From Phreatobacter sp. (GTDB lineage: Bacteria > Pseudomonadota > Alphaproteobacteria > Rhizobiales > Phreatobacteraceae), in assembly GCF_027532945.1 (NCBI RefSeq), contig NZ_JAPZTZ010000006.1, positions 1-64,000 on the forward strand: 64,000 nucleotides of DNA. The letters run 5' to 3'. Shown one piece after another: positions 51,505 through 59,326 of the stretch. The translations under genes and the position numbers were made by a program. Below the pieces are notes generated by a model. That model saw nothing but the letters and a program-made list of their open reading frames with translations. It made no database searches and was not told the origin of the DNA. The first letter of the stretch is position 1. The number at the start of each line of letters is the position of its first letter.

Positions 51505-52701
51505 ATGATTCAGCACGACGCCCAAGCCGCCCTCGACCGACTGATGCGCTTCCTCTCCATCGAGGGCGTGACCGGCGAGGAGAAGGCCATTGCCGAGGAC
51601 GTGGCGAAGGCGCTTCAGGAAGCCGGGGTGCCCGCCGAGGCGATCGCCTATGACGACGCCAACACCCGCATTCCCGTGCCGACCCAGACCGGCAACCTGA
51701 TCGTCAAGATCCCCGGCCGCGGCGCCCTCGGCAATGCCGAGCCGATCATGTTCATGACCCATCTGGACACGGTGCCGCTCTGCGCCGGCGCCAAGCCCCG
51801 CATCACCGGCGACAAGATCGTGTCCGGTGGCGACACCGCGCTCGGTGGCGACAATCGCACCGGCTGTGCCGTGCTCGTGTCGCTGGCGGCCGAACTCGCC
51901 AAGCAGAGCCTCGACCACCCGCCGCTGGTGCTCGTCTTCTGCGTGCGCGAGGAGAGCGGCCTGTGGGGCGCCCGCTACATCGATCTCGACATGCTCGGGC
52001 CCGTCTCCATGGGCTTCAACTATGACGGCTCGCGGCCGGCGGATGTCGTCACCGGCGCGGTCGGCGGCGATGGCTGGTCGGTCGAGATCTTCGGCCGCGC
52101 CTCCCATGCCGGCGTTGCCCCCGAGCGCGGCATCTCCTCCAGCATGGTCGCTGCCATGGCGCTGGCCGATGCGCAGGCCAATGGCTGGTTCGGCAAGGTG
52201 GTGAAGGGCGACAAGGCCGGCACCAGCAATGTCGGCACCATCGCCGGCAAGGATGGCCGCGGCGCGGGCGATGCCACCAATGTCGTCACCGACTATTGCT
52301 ACGTGGAGGGCGAGAGCCGCAGCCACGACATGGCCTTCGTCGATGCCATCACCGATGCCTTCGAGGCCGCCTTCGTGAAGGCCGGCAAGACGCTCGCCTC
52401 CAGCGAGGGCAAGACGGCGCGTGTCGTCTTCTCCCGCCAGCGCAAGTACCACTCCTTCTCCCTCGATCGGGAGTCGGCGGTGGTCCGCCGCGGCATCAAG
52501 GGCGTGGAGGCCATTGGCCTTGCGCCGAACCCGCGCCTCGTCAATGGCGGCCTCGATGCCAACTATCTCTGCCTGCACGGCATTCCGACCGTCACCTTTG
52601 GCGCCGGCCAGAACGAGGCGCATACGGTGGACGAGTGGGTGGATATTCCGGCCTTCCAGAATGCCTGCCGCCTCGCCATCGCGCTCGCCACGGCGCGCTG
52701 A
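51505..52701 (+). CDS. M20-family zinc metallopeptidase, peptidase T-like
   Basis: The 398-residue protein has the M20 metal set: H86 and D88 in MTHLDTVP, bridging D116 in GGDNRTG, and E149/E150 in CVREESGLWG. A dimerisation domain follows with SHAG, and a final ligand His lies in NEAHTVDEWV. Both domains look intact. The order resembles peptidase T/tripeptidase-like members. A hairpin follows and a DapA-family gene lies 84 bases downstream on the same strand. Confidence 0.88.
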   Translation: MIQHDAQAALDRLMRFLSIEGVTGEEKAIAEDVAKALQEAGVPAEAIAYDDANTRIPVPTQTGNLIVKIPGRGALGNAEPIMFMTHLDTVPLCAGAKPRITGDKIVSGGDTALGGDNRTGCAVLVSLAAELAKQSLDHPPLVLVFCVREESGLWGARYIDLDMLGPVSMGFNYDGSRPADVVTGAVGGDGWSVEIFGRASHAGVAPERGISSSMVAAMALADAQANGWFGKVVKGDKAGTSNVGTIAGKDGRGAGDATNVVTDYCYVEGESRSHDMAFVDAITDAFEAAFVKAGKTLASSEGKTARVVFSRQRKYHSFSLDRESAVVRRGIKGVEAIGLAPNPRLVNGGLDANYLCLHGIPTVTFGAGQNEAHTVDEWVDIPAFQNACRLAIALATAR

Positions 52702-52715
52702 GCCGCAACGATCCC

Positions 52716-52739
52716 GCGCCGCCGGTTCGCCGGCGGCGC
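52716..52739 (+). other. UUCG-tetraloop hairpin between peptidase and aldolase genes
   Basis: GCGCCGCCGG (52716-52725) and CCGGCGGCGC (52730-52739) form a perfect 10-bp stem closed by TTCG. No T-run follows, so it is more likely an mRNA stabiliser or attenuator than an intrinsic terminator. Confidence 0.55.
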
Positions 52740-52785
52740 ACCCATCCGAGTTCGCCACCAGAGCGGACCACCCCGAGGAAATCCC

Positions 52786-53709
52786 ATGGCCTTCCAGCGC
52801 CCCTATCGCGGCGTCTTTCCCGTCGCGCCCACCATCTTCCACGACGACGGCACGCTCGACCTCGATGGTCAGCGCCGCTGCATCGACTTCATGATCGATG
52901 CGGGGTCCGAGGGCCTGTGCATCCTCGCCAATTTCTCCGAGCAATTCGTGCTGACGGATGCCGAGCGCGAGACGGTGATGGAGGCGGTGCTCGCCCATGT
53001 CGCGGGCCGCGTGCCGGTGATCGTCACCACCACCCATTTCGCCAGCCATATCTGCGCCGAGCGCTCGCGCCGGGCGCAGGATCTCGGCGCCGCCATGGTG
53101 ATGATCATGCCGCCCTATCACGGTGCGACCTTCCGGGTGGCCGAGCCCGCGATCGAGGCCTTCTTCCAGCGCGTGTCGGACGCGATCTCCATCCCCATCA
53201 TGATCCAGGATGCGCCGGTGGCCGGCACGCCGCTATCGCCGGCCTTCCTCGCGAAGATGGCGCGGGAGATCGACAACGTCGCCTATTTCAAGATCGAGGT
53301 GGCGCAAGCCGCCGCGAAGCTGCGGACGCTGCTGGAGCTCGGCGGCGAGGCCATCGAGGGACCCTGGGACGGCGAGGAGGCGATCACGCTGATGGCCGAT
53401 CTCGATGCGGGCGCAACCGGCGCCATGACCGGTGGCGGCTATCCCGACGGGATCCGCGCCATCATGGATCCGTTCCGCGCCGGCGACCGCGCCACGGCGA
53501 AGCGGGCCTATGAGCGCTGGCTGACGCTGATCAACCACGAGAACCGCCAGTGCGGGCTCTCGGCGGCGAAGATCCTGATGCAGGCGGGCGGCGTGATCCG
53601 CTCCGCGGCGGTCCGCCATCCCCTGTCACTGCCGCATCTGGCTGCCCAGGCCGAGCTGATCGAACTCGCACGCGAGCGCGATGCGGTCGTGCTCCGCTGG
53701 GGGCGGTGA
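52786..53709 (+). CDS. Dihydrodipicolinate synthase (DapA)-family aldolase/lyase, atypical
   Basis: The 307-residue (beta/alpha)8 protein has the Schiff-base lysine K169 in VAYFKIE and the family PP(Y/H)-type loop MIMPPYHGATFRV. Two hallmarks of true DapA are missing. The GTTGE substrate loop reads ANFSEQF here, and the catalytic-Tyr motif (LYN.P) reads IQDAPVAG. It is therefore probably a sugar-acid or keto-acid lyase rather than the lysine-pathway enzyme. ATG 52786 has GAGGAAA upstream. A bidirectional terminator follows. Confidence 0.85.
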   Translation: MAFQRPYRGVFPVAPTIFHDDGTLDLDGQRRCIDFMIDAGSEGLCILANFSEQFVLTDAERETVMEAVLAHVAGRVPVIVTTTHFASHICAERSRRAQDLGAAMVMIMPPYHGATFRVAEPAIEAFFQRVSDAISIPIMIQDAPVAGTPLSPAFLAKMAREIDNVAYFKIEVAQAAAKLRTLLELGGEAIEGPWDGEEAITLMADLDAGATGAMTGGGYPDGIRAIMDPFRAGDRATAKRAYERWLTLINHENRQCGLSAAKILMQAGGVIRSAAVRHPLSLPHLAAQAELIELARERDAVVLRWGR

Positions 53710-53745
53710 GGGTAGGGGCGCTCGCCCCCCCCCCCGTGAACGCGC

Positions 53746-53779
53746 AAAAGCCCCGCCGGTTTTGCCGTGCGGGGCTTTT
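53746..53779. terminator. Bidirectional intrinsic terminator
   Basis: AAAAGCCCCGC (53746-53756) and GCGGGGCTTTT (53769-53779) are perfect inverted repeats with a 12-base loop and T-runs in both directions. It serves the aldolase gene on the plus strand and the original tRNA-fMet gene on the minus strand. Confidence 0.85.
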
Positions 53780-53785
53780 GAGTGT

Positions 53786-53834
53786 TGGTTGCGGGGGCCA
53801 GATTTGAACTGACGACCTTCAGGTTATGAGCCTG
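53786..53834 (-). other. Attachment-site remnant: 3' part of an initiator tRNA-fMet (CAT) gene
   Basis: Read on the minus strand this gives CAGG-CTCATAA-CCTG (anticodon arm, CAT), AGGTC, a T-arm (GTCAG TTCAAAT CTGGC) and CCCCCGCAACCA, the acceptor end typical of initiator tRNA. The fifth anticodon-stem pair and the whole 5' half are missing: beyond 53834 the sequence changes to unrelated T-rich DNA. It is therefore a 49-bp 3' fragment left by site-specific integration, not a working tRNA. Confidence 0.82.
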
Positions 53835-54064
53835 TTTTTTGCGGCTCCGTGGAATTCCATCCTGCAACCTGACTATCGATTTTTTCCGTTTTATATCAAT
53901 AATATGTGGTGCAGGCTGTAACATCATGTTCCGCCCCGATCCTCGACATTCTGCTACCCATATGCTACCCGGAATGACGCTCGGAATGCTGCCGTACGGC
54001 CCACCCAAATGGCCAAGTCCGGCACGCATCCGCACCCCGCCGCCGTCATTCAGGACCCGTCGCC
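53835..54064. other. Non-coding stretch between att site and integrase
   Basis: Together with the terminator and att fragment this makes a gap of 355 bases between the aldolase and the integrase. It is T/A-richer than the chromosome to the left (for example TTTTTTCCGTTTTATATCAATAATATG near 53879-53905), which probably contains the integrase promoter or integrase arm sites. I see no convincing gene or RNA. Confidence 0.5.
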
Positions 54065-55288
54065 ATGCCTCAGAACTTCACCGATCTGATGCTGCGCAAG
54101 CTCACATCCGAAGGCCAGGCCCGCGTTGAAATCTGGGATGCCCGTATCCCCGGCTTTGGTCTGCGGGTCTCAAGCGCAGGCACCAAGACCTTCGTGCTCG
54201 TATACCGCCATCGGGGACGCCCGCGCCGCCTGACCTTGGGGCGCTATCCGATCCTCTCGCTCGCAGACGCCCGCACCAAGGCCACGCAGGCGCTGCTCGC
54301 CGTCAACGAGGGTGTCGATCCGGGCTTGGTCGAACAGGCGGAGGACGATCTGGCCTATCAGTTCGACGCCGTCGTGACCGCATTCGTGAAGGCGCATTGC
54401 GCCGTACACAACAAGGCAAGCACCGCGAAGGAAACCGAGCGTTTGCTCCGCAAGCACTTCGTGAGCGCCTGGAAGAAGCGCGACGTGCGGGATATCCGCC
54501 CCCCGCACATCAACGACATCCTCGACGCCCTCGTGGAGGCCGGAAAGCCAAGCGAGGCCAATCACGCTCTCGGGGTCATCAAGACCCTGTTCGGTTGGTG
54601 CGTCGACCGCGACATGATCGCGGTCAGCCCCGCCACAAAAATCAAGAAGCCCGCTAAGCACGGCTCACGATCCCGCGCGCTCTCGGAAGGTGAGCTTCAG
54701 CGCCTCTGGCCTGTGCTGGAAGACGAGGGGTACCCCTTCGGCACTATGACCAAGCTGTTGCTCCTAACCGGGCAGCGGCGGGGCGAGGTGACGCAAATGA
54801 AATGGTCGCAGCTCGATCTTGCCGCCAAGACCTGGCTCATTCCGGCCGAACTCTCAAAGAATGGGCGCGAGCATCTGGTGCCGCTCTCGGACCACGCCAT
54901 GGCCATCATCACCTCCATCCCGAAGGACCAGAACGACCTTGTGTTCCCCGCGCGCGGCAACGGCGAGAACGTCGTCTCGGGCTTCACAAGGGCCAAGAAC
55001 CGGCTCGATCGCCTATCGGGCATCAAGGACTGGACGCTCCATGACCTGCGCCGCACGGCGGCGACCCATCTCGCCAAACTCGGCACACCGCCCCACATCA
55101 TCGAGCGTGTGCTGAACCACGTCTCGGGCAGCTTTGCGGGGGTGGCCGGGGTCTATAACCGCCATCCGTATTTCGAGGAAATGCGTTCGGCCTTGCAGGC
55201 CTGGGGCGAGCAAGTGGCCGCCATGCCGGCGCACGAAAGCAGTGCCTCGCAACGCGCATCCGAACGCCAGCCGCAACCCAATGCTTGA
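54065..55288 (+). CDS. Tyrosine-type site-specific recombinase (integrase)
   Basis: The 407-residue integrase has an N-terminal arm-binding DUF4102-like domain (WDARIPGFGLRVSSAGTKTF, LTLGRYPILSLADAR), a SAM-like core-binding domain (about 100-195) and the catalytic domain. Catalytic residues are R238 in TGQRRGEV, K265, H326 and R329 in LHDLRRT, H352 in NHVSGS and nucleophile Y364 in GVYNRH; all appear intact. It lies 230 bases from the tRNA-fMet fragment, consistent with integration there. Its stop codon overlaps the -35 box of the higBA promoter. Confidence 0.94.
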   Translation: MPQNFTDLMLRKLTSEGQARVEIWDARIPGFGLRVSSAGTKTFVLVYRHRGRPRRLTLGRYPILSLADARTKATQALLAVNEGVDPGLVEQAEDDLAYQFDAVVTAFVKAHCAVHNKASTAKETERLLRKHFVSAWKKRDVRDIRPPHINDILDALVEAGKPSEANHALGVIKTLFGWCVDRDMIAVSPATKIKKPAKHGSRSRALSEGELQRLWPVLEDEGYPFGTMTKLLLLTGQRRGEVTQMKWSQLDLAAKTWLIPAELSKNGREHLVPLSDHAMAIITSIPKDQNDLVFPARGNGENVVSGFTRAKNRLDRLSGIKDWTLHDLRRTAATHLAKLGTPPHIIERVLNHVSGSFAGVAGVYNRHPYFEEMRSALQAWGEQVAAMPAHESSASQRASERQPQPNA

Positions 55289-55313
55289 CAAATGTCAATT
55301 GACATTTTACATT
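55285..55313 (+). promoter_or_regulatory. Promoter of the higBA operon
   Basis: The -35 box TTGACA (55285-55290) matches the consensus and overlaps the integrase stop codon. A 17-base spacer leads to TACATT (55308-55313, four of six matches to TATAAT). The start codon of higB is at 55325, so the leader is very short. Confidence 0.65.
55291..55306. promoter_or_regulatory. Palindromic operator within the higBA promoter
   Basis: AATGTCAATTGACATT is a perfect 16-bp palindrome filling the spacer between the -35 and -10 boxes. Its placement fits autorepression by the HigA helix-turn-helix antitoxin, alone or with HigB. Confidence 0.65.
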
Positions 55314-55324
55314 GAGAGTTGAAT

Positions 55325-55603
55325 ATGATCGATAGCTTTGCGCATAAAGGCCTGAAACGGTTTTATGAAAGTCAGGACGAGCGCAAGCTTCCGCCAGACA
55401 TGGTTGAGCGGATCGCCATTCTTCTGGCAGCGCTCGACGAGGCGAAGGTCATCGAGGATTTGGATCGCCCGAGCTTCCGGCTACATAAGCTGAAGGGTGA
55501 TCTGGCAGGATACTGGTCGATCACAGTACGCGCGAATTGGCGCATCGTGTTCAGGTTCGAAGACGGCAATGCGTCGAACGTGGACTTTTTGGACTATCAC
55601 TAG
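55325..55603 (+). CDS. higB: HigB-type toxin (RelE/ParE superfamily)
   Basis: The 92-residue protein has the RelE/HigB fold pattern: FAHKGLKRFYE near the N-terminus, FRLHKLKGDLAGYWSITVRA, and NWRIVFRFEDGNASNVDFLDYH at the end. HigB toxins are ribosome-dependent mRNA endonucleases. ATG 55325 is preferred over TTG 55319 because it gives the family N-terminus (MIDSFAHKGL). The toxin precedes the antitoxin, as is usual for higBA, with 13 bases between them. Confidence 0.9.
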   Translation: MIDSFAHKGLKRFYESQDERKLPPDMVERIAILLAALDEAKVIEDLDRPSFRLHKLKGDLAGYWSITVRANWRIVFRFEDGNASNVDFLDYH

Positions 55604-55616
55604 GAAGGAGGACGCC

Positions 55617-55907
55617 ATGCCGATGAAAAACCCGCCGCACCCCGGCCTTGGCCTGCGCGACGATCTCGTCGAGCTAGGATGGTCCGTGGCCGAGGCTGCC
55701 GTAGCCCTGGGGATCACGCGCCAGCAACTCTACAACGTCATCAACGGCAAGAGCGCCATCACGCCCGATATGGCCATTCGCCTTGAGAAGGGGATTGGCA
55801 GCACTGCCGATGCCTGGCTCCGGATGCAGGCCGCGTTCGATCTGGCCCAGGCACGCCTCCGCACGGCGTCGCTGAACGTCAAGAAGCTCGCACCAAAAGT
55901 GGCCTGA
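55617..55907 (+). CDS. higA: HigA-type antitoxin (XRE helix-turn-helix)
   Basis: This 96-residue protein has the HigA N-terminus (HPGLGLRDDLVELGWSVAEA), the HTH with VALGITRQQLYNVINGKSAI and the family block RLEKGIGSTADAWLRMQAAFDL. AGGAAGGAGG directly upstream of ATG 55617 is a very strong ribosome binding site, which would keep antitoxin in excess over toxin. It probably binds the palindrome at 55291. It ends 38 bases before hsdR. Confidence 0.92.
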   Translation: MPMKNPPHPGLGLRDDLVELGWSVAEAAVALGITRQQLYNVINGKSAITPDMAIRLEKGIGSTADAWLRMQAAFDLAQARLRTASLNVKKLAPKVA

Positions 55908-55945
55908 GGGGCGAGGGGAAACGAAGTGGGGAAGACGATACCGCC

Positions 55946-58900
55946 ATGAAGGGGCACGGGGGCAACTTCCATTTTCTGGAGGTTTATGATGCGCAGCTCG
56001 TAAGGCTTGGCGCGCTTGCGGAGCGTTACTTCGCAGACGACCCGAATACCTGCCTCATCAAGTTGCGCCAGTTCGCCGAGTTGCTCGCCCAGCAGCTCGC
56101 AGCCCGCATGGGACTCTTCGGAACACCGGATGAACCGTTCGCAGACCTCTTACAACGATTGAAAGCCGAGCGCGCGATGCCGCGCGAAGCCGGTGACATT
56201 TTCCATCAGTTGCGCATCGCGGGAAACCAGGCCGCGCATGCCAACCGCGAGGATCATGCGGGAGCGCTGACCGCACTGAAACTTGCTCGCCAGCTCGCCA
56301 TCTGGTTCCACAAAACCATCGGCCACGAACCAGGGTTTAAGCCGGGACCATTCATCCCGCCGACGTCGCCACAAGATGCCTCGTCCGAGCTGAGCGCCGA
56401 GATCGCACGACTCAAATCCGCGCTCGAAGAGAGCCAATCAGCCGCCGACCGCGCTCGCGCCGATGCCGAGCGACATGCCCGCGAGAAGGAAACCGCTGAG
56501 GATCAAGCGCGTCGCGAAGCTGAAGAACGAGCCTTATGGGAGCAGCTTGCGAACGAAGCCGAGAGCCACAAGCTCGCATTAGCCCAGGAACTGGCAACGC
56601 TTCAGAAGGCCTCAGAAGAAGCACTGCCAAAATCGCTCGCGGTTCTCTACGAACAGGCCGAAACAGCGGCGCGCGCCATTGATCTCGATGAATTGGCGAC
56701 ACGCGCCTTGATCGATCAGCAACTGCGCCAACGCGGCTGGATCGTCGACAGCCGGGCAATGACCTATGCGAAGGGCGCTCGCCCCGTGAAGGGCCAGAAT
56801 ACGGCCATCGCCGAATGGCCAACGGCGACAGGCCCCGCCGATTACGCTCTATTCACCGGCACGACGCCTATAGGCGTGGTCGAGGCCAAGCGTCAGCGCA
56901 AAAATGTCTCAGCGGCCCTAACCCAATCCGAGCGCTATTCGAAGGGCATCAAACTTGGTGCGGAGGGGCAGTTCGCCGCCGCCCCATGGGGCGAGTTCAA
57001 GGTACCGTTCCTCTTCGCGACGAACGGCCGACCCTACCTCAAGCAAATCGAAACCGAGAGCGGCATCTGGTTCCGCGACGCCCGCAAATCGACAAATCAT
57101 GCTCGCGCTCTCGCCGACTGGTTCACTCCCGAGGGTCTGAAGGCCGAACTGGATATTGATCGTGCCAAGGCCGATGAAGCCCTGAAGAGCGAACCGTTCA
57201 ATTTCGGGTTCAGCCTGCGGCCCTACCAGAAAGACGCTATCCAGGCGATTGAGACAAAGCTGGCTGAAGGCAGGCGAGAGATGCTGGCCGCGATGGCCAC
57301 CGGCACCGGCAAGACCAAGCTCGCCATCGCGCTCCTCTACCGCGTTCTTGCCGCGAACCGATTCCGGCGTGTGTGCTTCATCGTCGACCGGAGTGCGCTC
57401 GGGAACCAGACCAAGGACGAATTCACGACAACGAAAGTGGTCGGCGTTCGCGCCTTCGCCGACATCTTCGGCTTGAAAGGCCTAGAGGACATCAACCCCG
57501 ACCTCGACACACGCGTCCACATCTGCACCATCCAGGGCCTGGTCAAGCGCGTGCTCTATGCGAGCGACCCCGCTGACGTACCGCCTATCGATCAGTATGA
57601 CCTGATGCTGGTCGACGAATGCCACCGCGGCTATCTGCTCGACCGCGAGCTGTCTGACGCCGAACTCGGCTTCCGCAACCAGGACGACTACGTCTCGAAA
57701 TATCGTCGCGTCCTGGAGCACTTCGATGCGGTGAAGGTGGGCCTCACCGCAACACCGGCCTTGCATACGGCTCAGATATTCGGCGACCCGATTTACACCT
57801 ACTCTTATCGTGAAGCCGTCATCGACGGTTATCTCATCGACCACGAGCCTCCGTTCCGGATACGGACGCAACTCTCGGACAAAGGCATCATCTTCAAAAA
57901 GGACGACAACCTCGACCTATTCGACGCTGCAACCGGAACCGTCCACTCGACGCGTGCGCCCGACGAAATCGCGTTCGAAGTGGAGGAGTTCAACAAGAAG
58001 GTCATCACGGTGCCCTTCAATGCGGTTGTCTGCGAGGAATTGGTCAATCACATCGACCCGGGCCTTCCTGGCAAGACGCTGATCTTCGCGGCGACCGATG
58101 CGCATGCCGACATCGTGGTCGAACAACTCAAGAAGGCTTACGTTGCAGCCGGCATTCCAATCGAAGACGGGGCTATTAAGAAGCTGACCGGCAGCGTCGA
58201 CAAGGTACAGACCCATATCCGGTCATTCCGCAACGACGCGAACCCGAAGATCGCCGTAACCGTCGACCTGCTCACGACCGGCATCGACGTGCCTTCGATC
58301 ACCAACTTGGTGTTCCTGCGTCGCGTAAACAGCCGCATCCTCTACGAGCAGATGCTAGGCCGCGCCACGCGCCTATGCCCCGACATCGGCAAGGAGACCT
58401 TTCGCATCTTCGACGCGGTCGACCTCTATGCGAACCTGCAAGCCGTGACCGCCATGAAGCCTGTGGTGGTCAATCCGCAAATCTCCCTGACACAGCTCAT
58501 GGAGGAACTCGCGAAAGCCGAGGACGATGCGCACCGCGAATTCATCCGTGACCAGTTAATCGTGAAGCTACGCCGCCGATTGAGAAAGCTCCCTGATACG
58601 GCACGTGCACAATTCGAAGCCGAAGCCGGCGAAGCGCCTGAAGCTACCCTCACGCGCATCCAGCAATCTGACCTTGGCGACCTCGTCGGATGGGTACGCT
58701 CCAAACCTCGCCTTGGTCCCATCCTCGATTGGAACCCGGACGGCCCTGGCGTCCTGATCCCGATCTCAGAGCACGATGATCAACTCAAAGGCGTGAGCCG
58801 TGGCTACGGCGATGCTGCGAAGCCTGAAGACTTCCTAGACAACTTCACGACCTTCGTGCGGACCAACCTCAACAAGATCGCAGCGCTCACCGTCGTGGTG

Positions 58901-59326
58901 CAGCGCCCGCGCGACCTTACACGCCAACAGCTCCGGGAACTGAAGCTCGAACTCGACCGGCAGCAATACAGCGAGACCAATCTCCGGCAGGCCTGGAAGC
59001 AGACCAAGAACGAGGACATCGCCGCAAGCATCATTGGCTTCGTAAGGCAGGCTGCTCTCAAGGAGCCGTTGATGCCCTACGAACAACGCGTCGAGCGCGC
59101 TCTCGCCACGATCCTGAAAAGCCGTGCCTGGACCGATCCGCAACGCCAGTGGTTGCAGCGCATCGGCGAGCAGCTGAAGAAGGAGCTTGTGGTCGACCGG
59201 CAGGCACTCGACGACACCCCATTCGCAGAACATGGCGGCTTCAACCGCCTCAACAAACAATTCAACGGTGAGCTGGAAACCATCCTCTCCCAACTCAGTG
59301 AGGAACTATGGCAAGCAGCGAGCTGA
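55946..59326 (+). CDS. hsdR: Type I restriction enzyme R subunit (HsdR)
   Basis: The 1126-residue motor-nuclease has an N-terminal DUF4145-like helical domain (about 15-115), a coiled-coil (150-235), and a PD-(D/E)xK nuclease with VVEAKRQ (E313, K315). A superfamily 2 translocase follows, with Walker A MATGTGKT (K456) and DECHRG (D557), then a C-terminal EcoEI-type helical region. It cuts unmodified DNA after ATP-driven translocation, in complex with HsdM and HsdS. It overlaps hsdM by 19 bases. Confidence 0.95.
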   Translation: MKGHGGNFHFLEVYDAQLVRLGALAERYFADDPNTCLIKLRQFAELLAQQLAARMGLFGTPDEPFADLLQRLKAERAMPREAGDIFHQLRIAGNQAAHANREDHAGALTALKLARQLAIWFHKTIGHEPGFKPGPFIPPTSPQDASSELSAEIARLKSALEESQSAADRARADAERHAREKETAEDQARREAEERALWEQLANEAESHKLALAQELATLQKASEEALPKSLAVLYEQAETAARAIDLDELATRALIDQQLRQRGWIVDSRAMTYAKGARPVKGQNTAIAEWPTATGPADYALFTGTTPIGVVEAKRQRKNVSAALTQSERYSKGIKLGAEGQFAAAPWGEFKVPFLFATNGRPYLKQIETESGIWFRDARKSTNHARALADWFTPEGLKAELDIDRAKADEALKSEPFNFGFSLRPYQKDAIQAIETKLAEGRREMLAAMATGTGKTKLAIALLYRVLAANRFRRVCFIVDRSALGNQTKDEFTTTKVVGVRAFADIFGLKGLEDINPDLDTRVHICTIQGLVKRVLYASDPADVPPIDQYDLMLVDECHRGYLLDRELSDAELGFRNQDDYVSKYRRVLEHFDAVKVGLTATPALHTAQIFGDPIYTYSYREAVIDGYLIDHEPPFRIRTQLSDKGIIFKKDDNLDLFDAATGTVHSTRAPDEIAFEVEEFNKKVITVPFNAVVCEELVNHIDPGLPGKTLIFAATDAHADIVVEQLKKAYVAAGIPIEDGAIKKLTGSVDKVQTHIRSFRNDANPKIAVTVDLLTTGIDVPSITNLVFLRRVNSRILYEQMLGRATRLCPDIGKETFRIFDAVDLYANLQAVTAMKPVVVNPQISLTQLMEELAKAEDDAHREFIRDQLIVKLRRRLRKLPDTARAQFEAEAGEAPEATLTRIQQSDLGDLVGWVRSKPRLGPILDWNPDGPGVLIPISEHDDQLKGVSRGYGDAAKPEDFLDNFTTFVRTNLNKIAALTVVVQRPRDLTRQQLRELKLELDRQQYSETNLRQAWKQTKNEDIAASIIGFVRQAALKEPLMPYEQRVERALATILKSRAWTDPQRQWLQRIGEQLKKELVVDRQALDDTPFAEHGGFNRLNKQFNGELETILSQLSEELWQAAS

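Noticed and set aside
53786-53870. Intact tRNA-Met gene
   Set aside because: Only the anticodon arm to CCA is present. The D-arm and 5' acceptor strand are not found in the adjacent sequence, and the fifth anticodon-stem pair is lost.
55285-55313. Integrase terminator
   Set aside because: The palindrome there is AT-rich, has no GC stem and lies between good -35 and -10 boxes, so an operator in a promoter is the better reading.
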